39,570 nt of DNA from WHTX01 sp038255145 (GCA_038255145.1 JBBSLP010000058.1:1-39570); one strand, 5' to 3'; positions 15,172-23,736 are shown, numbered from the stretch's first letter. Notes: generated by a model from the sequence alone, not told the origin. Numbers and translations: made by a program.

Positions 15172-15831
15172 GGTTGGTCCTCCTACTTGGGCCCGCCTCG
15201 GGGCCGTTCGACGTTGGCTTGACCATGCATCCGTGGCTGGACCTTTCCATCGGGGATGACCCCAGCCCCTGCGGGTGCTGCTGGGGGATGGCGACCGGGC
15301 GTCCCCCACCGCATCGTCCACCGTGTCCTGGCCGGATGCGCCGCGGGGTACGTCGATGCCCGGGTGCGGAAGCTCACCCTCGTACTGCTGGAACGGGACA
15401 CCAGGGCTGCTCTCCGCCAGCACGGCCTGCACCCCCGTCTGCGCACCGAGGGCTGACGCCGTTCCGGCCGGTGCCCCCAGCAACAGCTCCAGGGCCGACG
15501 ACGTCGTAGGCGGGGTGGAACAGAACCAAGCGGGTTGTGTGAACCCCGCGTTGCCGTCACCGGCCGTCAGCATCGCTCGCGGGCTCGTCGGGTAGGCGGG
15601 TGTAGCGACGCCGCCGACGACACCCAGTTGAGGTTGGCGCCTTGGATGCCCCGGCCGCCGTCGCCTCCGGCCGGGGCATCTTCGACTCCGGCGGGTACCC
15701 GCCCCAACGGGGGGGTGGCCGTGCCCACGCGGCACGAGAGCAGCGCACGCCGCCTCGCGCCACGCCTCGTCAGTCAGCCGGGGGCAGTCGACCTCGTAGA
15801 GCGTCGTGCCGGCCACGTCCATGAGCCTCAC
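15172..15831 (-). pseudogene. possible degraded gene remnant (minus strand)
   Basis: About 660 bp without a credible intact gene. On the minus strand a protein-like beginning from GTG 15831 (RLMDVAGTTLYEVDCPRL) runs to a C7 run at about 15708-15714. There a plus-one frame reads VEDAPAGGDGGRGIQGANLN then WVSSAAS, and the first frame becomes protein-like again further on (GNAGFTQPAWFCSTPPTT; VPFQQYEGELPHPGIDV). Third-position G+C is near 83 %, lower than in neighbouring genes. This would fit an old gene with two or more frameshifts, but antisense frames look about as good, so the call is weak. Confidence 0.25.
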
Positions 15832-16000
15832 CGTGAGGGCCCTGCTGGCACCGTGGGGACAGTCTCCACGGACCAGGCAGCCGCCCCGTGACCGCCATCC
15901 GACGGCCAGGTGGACAGCAGCCGACCCTTCGGTGAGGCCTCGTGCGGGTGGGCCGGGGCTGATCGACCGCGGCAGTTCGCCCGACGGTACGTCCGAACCC
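15832..16000. other. 169-bp stretch with no recognised gene
   Basis: A small imperfect hairpin, CCGTGGGGA-CAG-TCTCCACGG (15851-15871), and otherwise nothing identifiable. It ends at the right copy of the 19-bp repeat. Confidence 0.4.
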
Positions 16001-16019
16001 GTCAGCGCACGGTGAGGCG
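16001..16019. repeat. 19-bp direct repeat, right copy (pstA stop)
   Basis: Identical to 14228-14246. On the minus strand it encodes the last residues (LTVR) and stop of PstA. Confidence 0.7.
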
Positions 16020-16907
16020 GGCGGCCACCAACCTGGCGATCACGGTCAGCAGCAGGACCAGCATGATCAGGGTGAGCGCCGCCGCGTAGGCCCGCTGCTG
16101 GGCCCCTTCGTAGGGGGCCGAGGCGTTGGAGAAGATGAGCTGGGCCAGGGTCACGTTGGTGCCCGAGAACGGGTTCCAGTTGATGCTGTTGGTGAAGCCC
16201 ACCGTGAACAGCACGGGGGCGGTCTCACCGGCGGCCCGGGCCACGGCCAGCAGCGCCCCCGAGGTGATGCCGGGCAGAGCCGCAGGCAGCACCACGGTGA
16301 CGATGGTGCGGGCCCTGGATGCCCCCAGGGCCAGGCTGGCCTCCCTCAGCGTCTGGGGCACCAGCTTGAGCATCTCCTCGGTGGAGCGGATGATCACCGG
16401 CAAGATGAGGAAGGCCAGGGCCAGCGACCCGGAGAAGGCGGTGAGGCCCGCCCCCTTCAGGGGCACCACCCAGATGGTGTAGATGAACAGGCCCATCACG
16501 ATGGAGGGCACGCCGGTGAGCACGTTGGCCAGGAAGCGGATGACCTGGGCCAGGCGGCTCTCGGCCCCGTACTCGTTGAGGTAGATGGCGCCCAGGATGC
16601 CCAGGGGCACAGCGATGGCCGTGGCCAGGGCGGTGGTGATGAGGGTGCCCACCACGGCGGGGCCGATGCCGGGTGCGTCGGAGGTGGACCGGGTGGGGAT
16701 GCTCTCGGTCAGGTAGCTCCAGCTCAGGACGGGCAGGCCCTTGCGGGCCACCCAGAGGATGAGCAGGCCCAGGGGGATGCTGGCCACGGCCAGCGCCGCC
16801 CAGATGAGCGCGGTGGCCGCGAGGTTCGTGTAGCGGCGTCGGCCCGAGAGGGTGCCGTGGCTGGTCAGCCGGTTCGGTGTCGGTGCAGCGGTCGTCGACG
16901 CGGTCAC
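16002..16907 (-). CDS. pstA: phosphate ABC transporter permease PstA
   Basis: 301 aa, six membrane segments. The cytoplasmic coupling loop reads REASLALGASRARTIVTVVLP (the EAA-G motif that docks on PstB). GVPSIVMGLFIYT and PGIGPAVVGTL are typical PstA stretches. The extended basic N-terminus (about 30 aa) precedes the first helix. It pairs with PstC to form the channel for phosphate. The GTG at 16907 overlaps the pstC stop by 4 bp (GTGA), so the two are translationally coupled. Its stop lies within a 19-bp repeat shared with the M48 gene end. Confidence 0.95.
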   Translation of the reverse strand: MTASTTAAPTPNRLTSHGTLSGRRRYTNLAATALIWAALAVASIPLGLLILWVARKGLPVLSWSYLTESIPTRSTSDAPGIGPAVVGTLITTALATAIAVPLGILGAIYLNEYGAESRLAQVIRFLANVLTGVPSIVMGLFIYTIWVVPLKGAGLTAFSGSLALAFLILPVIIRSTEEMLKLVPQTLREASLALGASRARTIVTVVLPAALPGITSGALLAVARAAGETAPVLFTVGFTNSINWNPFSGTNVTLAQLIFSNASAPYEGAQQRAYAAALTLIMLVLLLTVIARLVAARLTVR

Positions 16908-17890
16908 AAAAGGACCTTCCCCAGGGCCCGGTTGGAGCGGGCGATGACGGTGCGGGCGATGAGGTTGACGACCACGGTGACCACGAACAGGGCGACGCCG
17001 AGGCCGATGAGGGCCGAGCGGTAGGTGCCCGACGCCTCACCGAACTGGTTGGCGATCACTGCGGGCATGGCGTTGCCCGAGGAGAACAGGTTGGCGGTGA
17101 TCTGGAAGCCGCCGCCGATGACCAGGGCCACGGCGATGGTCTCGCCCATGGCCCGGCCCAGGCCCAACATGACCGAGGCGATGATGGCGCCCTTGCCGTA
17201 GGGCAGCACGGCGCTGCGGATCGTCTCCCAGCGGGTCGCGCCCAGGGCCAGGGCCGCCTCCCGCTGGCTGGAGGGCACCGACTCGAGCACCTCGCGGGTG
17301 AGCGAGGTCACGATGGGCGTGATCATCAGGGCGAGGATGAGCCCGGCGGTGAAGAAGCTCGACCCACTGACGGGGTTGGCGAACAGTCGGTTGAGCACGG
17401 GAATGGGCTCGAGGGCGTCGGCCACCCGGCCGTAGCCCACGGTCAGCCCGGGGCGCAGGTAGATGAAGCCCCACAGGCCGAAGACCACCGACGGCACTGC
17501 GGCCAGCAGGTCGATGACCAGGCTCAGGGGCCTGCGGGCCCGCCGGGGGGCCACCTCGGTGAGGAATAGGGCGATGCCGATGCTGACGGGCACGGCGAAG
17601 ACGAGGGCGATGGCCGAGGCTACGAAGGTGCCGTACACCAGGGTGAGCGAACCGAAGACGCCTTGGCTGGGGGCCCAGCGGGTCGAGGTGAAGAACTTCG
17701 AGCCCGAGCTGGTGAAGGCGGGCCAGGCCTGGCGGGTGGTGGAGATGATGATCAGGGCCAGGATCACCAGGACGAGCAGCCCGGCGGCCAGGGCCAGGTA
17801 ACGGAAGTTGCGGTCGGCCAAGTGCTTGTCCTTGGCCGTGAGGCGCCCGGCGGCCGGGACGGCCGGGGGGCTGGTGGCGGTGGCGGTCAT
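16904..17890 (-). CDS. pstC: phosphate ABC transporter permease PstC
   Basis: 328 aa with six membrane helices. AAVPSVVFGLWGFIYLRPGL and the coupling loop REAALALGATRWETIRSAVLP are diagnostic. AMGETIAVALVIGGG marks the conserved region after the loop. It forms the inner-membrane channel with PstA, fed by PstS and driven by PstB. The start ATG is followed by a 40-aa cytoplasmic Thr/Ala-rich lead. It lies 109 bp after pstS, with a strong stem-loop in that gap, and overlaps pstA by 4 bp. Confidence 0.95.
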   Translation of the reverse strand: MTATATSPPAVPAAGRLTAKDKHLADRNFRYLALAAGLLVLVILALIIISTTRQAWPAFTSSGSKFFTSTRWAPSQGVFGSLTLVYGTFVASAIALVFAVPVSIGIALFLTEVAPRRARRPLSLVIDLLAAVPSVVFGLWGFIYLRPGLTVGYGRVADALEPIPVLNRLFANPVSGSSFFTAGLILALMITPIVTSLTREVLESVPSSQREAALALGATRWETIRSAVLPYGKGAIIASVMLGLGRAMGETIAVALVIGGGFQITANLFSSGNAMPAVIANQFGEASGTYRSALIGLGVALFVVTVVVNLIARTVIARSNRALGKVLL

Positions 17891-17924
17891 GGTGGCTCCA
17901 GGCTGAGGCGGGTGGGCTCAACGG

Positions 17925-17957
17925 GCGGTGGCGGGGCTGGACCAGCCCCGCCACCGC
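17925..17957 (-). terminator. pstS-pstC intercistronic stem-loop
   Basis: A perfect inverted repeat, GCGGTGGCGGGGCTGG / CCAGCCCCGCCACCGC around one A (14-bp stem with a 5-nt loop in RNA). It lies between pstS and pstC in the direction of transcription. It has no U-run, so it is probably a partial terminator or 3'-end-stabilising hairpin that keeps pstS mRNA above pstCA. Confidence 0.75.
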
Positions 17958-17999
17958 GGCATCAGTTCGAGATCGACGTCAGATCAGGGTCGGGGGGCC

Positions 18000-19139
18000 T
18001 CAGGCCGGGACCACGATCGAGTCGATCTGGGCCAATGCCTTCTCCTGCAGGGCGTCGGGGAGCCGGGCGTACAGCACCTCGTTGGCGAAATCCTGGCCGT
18101 CGGTCAGCACGTAGGTGAGGAAGCCCTTGAGGGCCTCGCCCTTGGCCTTGTCCGTCTGGTTCTTGTACACGATGATCCAGGTGGGGGCCGTGATGGGGTA
18201 GCTGTCCTTGCCGTCGGCCCACAGCGGGTTGTAGCTCAGGTCGGGGTTGGCCTTGGCACCATCGAGGGCGGCCGAGGCCCCTTCCAGGGTGGGTTCGACG
18301 AACTCGCCGGCCTTGTTCTTGATGTTGGCCATGGACAGCCCCGTCGCGTCGGCGTCCGCCAGGTCGACGTAGCCGATGGCCCCCGGCGTGCCCTTGACCA
18401 GGGTGGACACGCCGCCGTTGCCCGCACCCTTCTGCACGTCCGCCGGCCACTCGACCGTGGAGCCCGACTTGAGGGTCCAGGCGTCGGGCGCGCCGGCGAC
18501 GAGGAACTTGGTGAAGTTCTCCGTCGTCCCCGAGCCGTCAGAACGCACGGCCACGGTTATGGCGGTGTCGGGGAGGTCGGCGTCGGGGTTCTCCGCAGCG
18601 ATGGCGGGGTCGTTCCAGGTCATGATCTGTCGCTGGAAGATACCGGCGATGGTGGCCGGGGACAGGTTCATGCCCTCGACGTCGAGGTTGTAGGACACGG
18701 TGATGGGGGCGGCCACGGTGGGGACGTAGAGGAACTCGCCGCCCTTGTAGTTGGGCTTGTCCTCGTCCTTCACCAGGCCGTCGGTGCCGGCCCAGTCGAC
18801 GACCTGGTCGGCCAGGTCCTGGCGGCCCTTGCCCGAGCCGCCGCCGCCGTAGGTCAGGGTGACCTGGTCGGCCTCTTCCTTGAAGCCGGCGATGGCCTCT
18901 TCGTAGAACACCTTGGGGAAGGTCGCGCCAGAGCCGTTCAGCGTGGCCGAGGGCAGAGCGCTGAAGTCCACGTCCGAACCGCCGGAGGAGGCGGCCGTCG
19001 TGGTGGTGGTGGCACCGCCGGCCGTGGTCGTGGTGGCGGCGGTGTCATCGTCGTCGCTGCCGCCGCAGCCGGCGGCGACGAGCGACAGGGCCAGGGCCGC
19101 CACAGCGAGCCCGGAAGCTCGGGGGAACCAACGTCGCAT
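18000..19139 (-). CDS. pstS: phosphate-binding lipoprotein PstS
   Basis: 379 aa. A lipoprotein signal (RRWFPRASG, hydrophobic core, LVAAGC with lipidated Cys25) is followed by a Gly/Asp/Thr low-complexity linker and the PstS fold: LNGSGATFPKVFYEEAI, DWAGTDGL, APITVSYNLDVEGMNL, VRSDGSGTTENFTKFL and GAIGYVDLA. The SGATFP and RSDGSGTTE loops bind phosphate. The ATG at 19139 starts at the signal peptide; longer frames upstream are not supported. It is transcribed leftward from the PHO-box region, divergent from pstB, and followed by the stem-loop then pstC. Confidence 0.96.
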   Translation of the reverse strand: MRRWFPRASGLAVAALALSLVAAGCGGSDDDDTAATTTTAGGATTTTTAASSGGSDVDFSALPSATLNGSGATFPKVFYEEAIAGFKEEADQVTLTYGGGGSGKGRQDLADQVVDWAGTDGLVKDEDKPNYKGGEFLYVPTVAAPITVSYNLDVEGMNLSPATIAGIFQRQIMTWNDPAIAAENPDADLPDTAITVAVRSDGSGTTENFTKFLVAGAPDAWTLKSGSTVEWPADVQKGAGNGGVSTLVKGTPGAIGYVDLADADATGLSMANIKNKAGEFVEPTLEGASAALDGAKANPDLSYNPLWADGKDSYPITAPTWIIVYKNQTDKAKGEALKGFLTYVLTDGQDFANEVLYARLPDALQEKALAQIDSIVVPA

Positions 19140-19207
19140 GGGGAAGGAGCTCCTCGTAGGGGGATGCGTTTCGCTTGAGATCACCAGCAGGTGGAGCATG
19201 CTGGCGA

Positions 19208-19267
19208 GGCGAACCGTAGGGAGGGCCGGCGAACCGTCCATGCCCCGTCGGTGAACGAGAGGTGAAC
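19208..19267. promoter_or_regulatory. PHO-box-like direct repeats in the pstS/pstB control region
   Basis: On the minus strand GTTCACC occurs at 19267-19261 and 19256-19250, an exact 11-bp period, the pattern of the Streptomyces PhoP PHO box. GTTCGCC variants follow at 19234-19228 (22 bp, two periods, further) and at 19214-19208. TACGGT (19218-19213) could be the pstS -10. The likely ligand is the response regulator encoded at 23.0 kb. The site is about 110 bp from the pstS start and 124 bp from the pstB start. Confidence 0.7.
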
Positions 19268-19390
19268 GGACCCGGAACAACGAACGGCGTCTGGCGCAGG
19301 GCCCCTGAGCAGCCTTGCCCGCCTCCCCGCGCACCGCCATGCTGTCCCCGGGTCCCCCACCCGAGACGAACTGCGAACCGAGAGACGAGC

Positions 19391-20260
19391 ATGGCTGCGA
19401 GTGACGTCACGACCGCCGACAACCCCCTGCGTCGCCGGGTCGAGGTCGGCACCACCCCCCAGAGGGACGCCAACCCCACGTCCACGCCGGTCTTCGAGTG
19501 CCGGGACGTGTCCATCTACTACAGCGCCTTCAAGGCCGTCACCGCCCCGGCCATGGACATCTACCGCAACCAGATCACCGCCCTCATCGGGCCCTCGGGC
19601 TGCGGCAAGTCCACCTTCCTGCGCTGCTTCAATCGCATGAACGACCTCATCCCCGGGGCCCGGCTCTCGGGCCAGGTGCTCTTCGATGGCGACGACCTCT
19701 ACGGGTCCGGCGTGGACGCCATCCAGGTGCGGCGCCGCATCGGCATGGTGTTCCAGAAGCCCAACCCGTTCCCCAAGTCGATCTATGACAACGTGGCCTT
19801 CGGGCCCAGGGTCAACGGGGTGCGCAAGGGCCTCGACGACATCGTCGAGCAGTCGCTGCGCAAGGCGGCCATCTGGGACGAGGTCAAGGACAAGCTCAAG
19901 CAGTCGGGCCTGTCGCTCTCCGGCGGCCAGCAGCAGCGGCTGTGCATCGCCCGGGCCATCGCCGTGCAGCCCGAGGTCATCCTCATGGACGAGCCGTGCT
20001 CGGCCCTCGACCCCATCGCCACCATGCGCATCGAGGAGCTCATGGCCGAGCTCAAGAGCGAGTACACGGTGGTCATCGTCACCCACAACATGCAGCAGGC
20101 GGCCCGGGCCTCGGACCGCACGGCCTTCTTCACCGCCGAGGTCGACGGATCGTCGGGCCAGCGAACGGGCATGCTCGTCGAGGTGGGGGGTACCTCGCAG
20201 CTGTTCACCAAGCCGACCGACACCCGCACCGAGGACTACATCACCGGTCGCTTCGGGTGA
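19391..20260 (+). CDS. pstB: phosphate ABC transporter ATPase PstB
   Basis: 289 aa, with about 30 extra N-terminal residues compared with most PstB proteins. Walker A GPSGCGKST (67-75), Q-loop in VFQKPNPFPKSIYDNVA, signature LSGGQQQRL, Walker B VILMDEPCSALDP and switch His in THNMQQA are all intact. It powers phosphate import through PstCA. The ATG at 19391 has a weak GAGAGACGAG leader; later starts would cut into the ATPase fold. It is separated from pstSCA by orientation: pstB heads the rightward pstB-phoU-phoU-kinase-regulator series. Confidence 0.96.
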   Translation: MAASDVTTADNPLRRRVEVGTTPQRDANPTSTPVFECRDVSIYYSAFKAVTAPAMDIYRNQITALIGPSGCGKSTFLRCFNRMNDLIPGARLSGQVLFDGDDLYGSGVDAIQVRRRIGMVFQKPNPFPKSIYDNVAFGPRVNGVRKGLDDIVEQSLRKAAIWDEVKDKLKQSGLSLSGGQQQRLCIARAIAVQPEVILMDEPCSALDPIATMRIEELMAELKSEYTVVIVTHNMQQAARASDRTAFFTAEVDGSSGQRTGMLVEVGGTSQLFTKPTDTRTEDYITGRFG

Positions 20261-20307
20261 GTCCGGTCGATCCCGTAGGGCCAATGACGTCTGAGGGGAG
20301 GCCATCG

Positions 20308-20970
20308 GTGAGCCGGTCCGCGTACGAGGCTGATCTCGAGCAGCTCAAGATCCAGGTCGAGGTCATGGGTCTGCGGGTCGAGGAGAACCTCGATCGCATG
20401 GCCCACGTCCTGCGGACGGGGGACGAGGCCGTGGCCGGGCTGGCCCTGGCCGCGGACGACGGTGTGGACGCCATGAACGTGTCCCTCACCGATCGCTGCA
20501 CCAAGCTGCTGGCCCGCCAGAGCCCGGTGGCCTCGGACCTGCGCCTGGTGCTCTCCGTCATCCGCATGTTGTCCGAGCTCGAACGGGTGGGGGACCTGGC
20601 CCTGCGGGTCGTGCGCCTCGCCCCCGACCACCAGCTGCTCCAGGCCTCCCCCGTCACCTTCGACATCCTGCTGGTGATGAGCGACACCGCCGTCGAGTCC
20701 TTCGCCCGGGCGTCACGGGCGTGGTCGGCCAGCAGCCTGGAGCTGGCCACCGACCTGTCGACCGGTGTGCCCCAGATGACCCACCTGGCGTCGCGCCTGG
20801 TGGCCGAGCTCACCCACCTCGACCAGCCTCGGGCCGCGGCCATCGCCGTGCGCTCCTACGCTGCAGGGCAGGCCCTCGACCGCATCACCGATCACTGCTG
20901 CGTCATCGGGTCGCGCATCCGTTACCTGCTGACCGGGGATCCGAGCCACCTGGCCGCTGAGATCCGCTGA
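20308..20970 (+). CDS. phoU: PhoU-family phosphate regulator (first copy)
   Basis: 220 aa, all-helical, two PhoU repeats. Metal-binding style motifs are LERVGDLALR and LDRITDHCCV (E/DxxxD pattern). PhoU restrains the PstSCAB-linked histidine kinase when phosphate is ample and limits uptake. The GTG at 20308 (VSRSAYEADLEQL) is preferred over the ATG at 20284 because AGGGGAGG lies 6-7 nt before it and PhoU proteins begin close to the 'EELEQLK' segment. It is followed 11 bp later by a second PhoU gene. Confidence 0.92.
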   Translation: MSRSAYEADLEQLKIQVEVMGLRVEENLDRMAHVLRTGDEAVAGLALAADDGVDAMNVSLTDRCTKLLARQSPVASDLRLVLSVIRMLSELERVGDLALRVVRLAPDHQLLQASPVTFDILLVMSDTAVESFARASRAWSASSLELATDLSTGVPQMTHLASRLVAELTHLDQPRAAAIAVRSYAAGQALDRITDHCCVIGSRIRYLLTGDPSHLAAEIR

Positions 20971-20981
20971 GGAGCACGACC

Positions 20982-21770
20982 GTGCCGAACGACTACCGCA
21001 AGTCCTTCCACGACGACCTCAACGAGCTCAAGGCCGGGGTGCTGCACCTGGCGGCCATGGCCACGGAGACCGTAGCCCAGGCCACCGAGGTGCTGCTGAC
21101 CGGCGACATGGAGGGTGCGGCCCGCCTCATCGAGGGCGACGACGCCCTCGACGAGGTGTCCGTCGACATCGACGAACGCTGCTTCCGGCTGCTGGCCCGC
21201 CAGGCCCCCGTCGCTGGCGACCTGCGGGCCATCGTGGCCACCATGCGCATCAACTCGGACCTCGAGCGGTCCGGGGACCTCATGGTCAACGTGGCCAAGG
21301 CGGCCCGGCGCATGTACGGCGTGGAGATCCCGCCCCGGCTCAGAGGCCTGTTGCAGGACATGAGCTACGAGGCCGGGCGGTTGCTGCGGTTGGCCGGTGA
21401 CGCCTACTCCGAGAACAGCGGCGCCCTCGGCGACGCCCTCCACGACGTCGACGACCGCCTCGACGCCCTGCAGCGCGAGATGGTGCTGGCCGTCTTCGAG
21501 AGCCACGCCAAGGGCGAGATCGACGTGTCCGTGGCCGTGCAGTTGGCCGTGATCAGCCGCTACTACGAGCGGGTCGGCGACCATGCCGTGAACATGGGCG
21601 AGCGGGTCCTGTTCATGGCCGAGGGCAGCCTGCCCGAGCACAACGGCGCGGCCCGGGCCCGGGCCCGGCGCGAGGCCCGGGTGGCGGGTGCCACCGACGC
21701 CGCCGGCATCGACGCCGCGGCCGGTGCCGACGGGGCCACCGCGGCCGACGTCGGCGCCAAGACGGGCTGA
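20982..21770 (+). CDS. phoU2: PhoU-family phosphate regulator (second copy)
   Basis: 262 aa. The N-terminal 220 aa form the canonical PhoU (YRKSFHDDLNELKAGVL, INSDLERSGDLMVN, YYERVGDHAVNMGER: both metal-site motifs clear); the last about 40 aa are a low-complexity Ala/Asp/Gly tail. It is a better match to classical PhoU than the first copy. The GTG start has GGAG 9 nt upstream. It lies 11 bp after phoU and 5 bp before the kinase gene, so it is very likely in one operon. Confidence 0.93.
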   Translation: MPNDYRKSFHDDLNELKAGVLHLAAMATETVAQATEVLLTGDMEGAARLIEGDDALDEVSVDIDERCFRLLARQAPVAGDLRAIVATMRINSDLERSGDLMVNVAKAARRMYGVEIPPRLRGLLQDMSYEAGRLLRLAGDAYSENSGALGDALHDVDDRLDALQREMVLAVFESHAKGEIDVSVAVQLAVISRYYERVGDHAVNMGERVLFMAEGSLPEHNGAARARARREARVAGATDAAGIDAAAGADGATAADVGAKTG

Positions 21771-21775
21771 AGCCC

Positions 21776-23020
21776 ATGTCCGCCGGGCTCGTCGTGGTGG
21801 GGCTCGGCGTCGCCGCGCTGCTCGGTGCCGCCCTGGCCGCCATCGTCATCCGCGCCCTCCAGGGCCGCCGGCTGGGCGCCGTGCTGGCCACGGCGGGGCT
21901 GGACAGCGCGTCCAGCCCCGAGGCCCGCCTGCATCGCCTGGAACGGTTCGTGGCCTCGGCCGCAGCCACCCAGCGAGCGGCCGAGGACGCCGAGACCCGC
22001 CTGGTGGCCGCCCTCGACGCTTTCCCCCAGGCCGTGTTGCTGTGCGACGAGGCCGGCGAGCTCACCTTCGCCAACCGGGCGGCGGCCCGCTTCATCGCCG
22101 CTCGCCACGGTGACGCCCTGGTGGGCGCGGCCGTGCGCGACCTCATGGCCGAGGTGGCCGGTCGGGGCCAGGACCGGGGCCGCCGTGAGGTGCAGCTGAG
22201 CGGTCCGCCCCGCCAGTGCTTCAACATCCTCGTCCAGCCCCTGACCTCGGGTGGGGCCATCGCCGTGGCCGAGGACGTCACCGAGCGCCGTCGCCTCGAG
22301 GACGTGCGCCGCGACTTCGTGGCCAACATCAGCCACGAGCTCAAGACCCCGGTGGGGGCCATGGCGCTGCTGGCCGAGACCATGACGGGGGAGGACGACC
22401 CCGAGCTCGTCCTGCGCCTGGCCGGACGCCTGCACCACGAGGCCATGCGGGTCGGGCGCACCATCGACGACCTCCTGGTGCTCAGCCGCATCGAGACCGA
22501 CGCCACCAGGGCCGTGGAGGTGGTCGACGTGGGCCTGGTCATCGCCGAGACGCTCGATCGGGTGGGCCAGGCCGCCGAGAACCGTCGCATCAGCCTCGAG
22601 GTCGAGCACCTCGAACCCGGCCTGCGCATCCCCGGTGACGCCCGCCAGCTGGCCTCGGCCCTCTACAACCTGGTCGACAACGCCCTGAAGTACTCCGAGG
22701 ACGGTTCCGTGGTGGCGGTGTCGTGCCGGCTCGTGGGCGGCGATGTGCACCTGTCGGTGTGCGACCGGGGCATCGGCATCCCCGCCCACGACCTGGAACG
22801 GGTCTTCGAACGCTTCTACCGGGTCGACAAGGGGCGGAGCCGACGCACGGGCGGCACCGGCCTCGGCCTGGCCATCGTCCGCCACGTGGCCCAGAACCAC
22901 GGTGGCCGGGTGACGGTGGAATCCCGCGAGGGTGAGGGATCGACCTTCACCCTCGTCCTGCCCAGTGGGGCCGGTGAGCCGGTCACGGCCCGTGCCCCCC
23001 TGGCTACGACGGAAGGTTGA
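21776..23020 (+). CDS. senX3: SenX3/PhoR-like sensor histidine kinase
   Basis: 414 aa. One clear N-terminal membrane helix (residues about 4-28), a short linker, a PAS-like domain (about 75-160; FPQAVLLCDEAGELTFANRA), then the HisKA H-box with His187 (NISHELKTP), N-box NLVDNALKYS, G1 DRGIGIP, F-box FERFYRVDKGRSR and G2 GGTGLGLAIVRHVA. The single anchor and lack of a periplasmic sensor fit kinases that read phosphate through the Pst complex and PhoU rather than directly (established for PhoR/SenX3 systems). It overlaps or abuts the regulator gene. Confidence 0.93.
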   Translation: MSAGLVVVGLGVAALLGAALAAIVIRALQGRRLGAVLATAGLDSASSPEARLHRLERFVASAAATQRAAEDAETRLVAALDAFPQAVLLCDEAGELTFANRAAARFIAARHGDALVGAAVRDLMAEVAGRGQDRGRREVQLSGPPRQCFNILVQPLTSGGAIAVAEDVTERRRLEDVRRDFVANISHELKTPVGAMALLAETMTGEDDPELVLRLAGRLHHEAMRVGRTIDDLLVLSRIETDATRAVEVVDVGLVIAETLDRVGQAAENRRISLEVEHLEPGLRIPGDARQLASALYNLVDNALKYSEDGSVVAVSCRLVGGDVHLSVCDRGIGIPAHDLERVFERFYRVDKGRSRRTGGTGLGLAIVRHVAQNHGGRVTVESREGEGSTFTLVLPSGAGEPVTARAPLATTEG

Positions 23021-23022
23021 CC

Positions 23023-23736
23023 TTGTCGGACCACATCCCCACCGTCCTCGTCGTCGAGGACGAGGAGTCCTTCGTCGACGCGCTGCGCGTCGGGTTGAAG
23101 CGGGAGGGCTTCCGGGTGGAGGTGGCCTTCGACGGGGTCGAGGCCATCGAGCGCTTCGATGCCGTGCGTCCCGACATCGTGCTGCTCGACGTCATGCTGC
23201 CCCGCCTGTCCGGGGTCGACGTGTGCCGCCACCTGCGGGCCCGCAGCAAGGTGCCCATCATCATGGTGACGGCCAAGGGCTCCGAGATCGACACCGTCGT
23301 CGGCCTCGAGGTGGGGGCGGACGACTACGTGACCAAGCCCTACCGCCTGCGGGAGCTGGTGGCCCGCATCCGGGCCGTCATGCGCCGCAGCCAGGCCGAT
23401 GGCAGCCAGGCCCACCTGCCCGGGGCCGAGCGGCTCGAGGTGGGCGACGTCGTGCTCGACCTCGAGCGCCACGAGGTCGAGATCCGGGGCGAGGGCGTCA
23501 ACCTGCCCCTCAAGGAGTTCGAGCTGCTGGCCCTGCTCCTCGACAACGCCGGACGGGTGTTGCCCCGCGAGACCCTGATCGACCGGGTGTGGGGGATGGA
23601 CTACGTGGGGGACACCAAGACCCTCGATGTCCACGTCAAGCGCTTGCGGGCCAAGATCGAACCCGACCCCGCCAACCCGGTGCGCATCGTCACCATCCGG
23701 GGCCTGGGCTACAAGTACGTCGTGCCCCGGGGCTGA
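23023..23736 (+). CDS. regX3: RegX3/PhoP-like response regulator (OmpR family)
   Basis: About 237 aa. The receiver domain has the acidic pair VVEDEE, phosphoacceptor Asp56 (VLLDVML), the Thr in MVTAKG and Lys in VTKPY; a C-terminal winged helix follows (LPLKEFELLALLLDNAG, YVGDTKTLDVHVKRLR, TIRGLGYKYV). It should bind the PHO box between pstS and pstB. Two TTG starts are possible: 23023 (GGAAGG 6 nt upstream) is preferred over 23017, which overlaps the kinase stop by 4 bp but has no spacing from that GGAAGG. Confidence 0.93.
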   Translation: MSDHIPTVLVVEDEESFVDALRVGLKREGFRVEVAFDGVEAIERFDAVRPDIVLLDVMLPRLSGVDVCRHLRARSKVPIIMVTAKGSEIDTVVGLEVGADDYVTKPYRLRELVARIRAVMRRSQADGSQAHLPGAERLEVGDVVLDLERHEVEIRGEGVNLPLKEFELLALLLDNAGRVLPRETLIDRVWGMDYVGDTKTLDVHVKRLRAKIEPDPANPVRIVTIRGLGYKYVVPRG

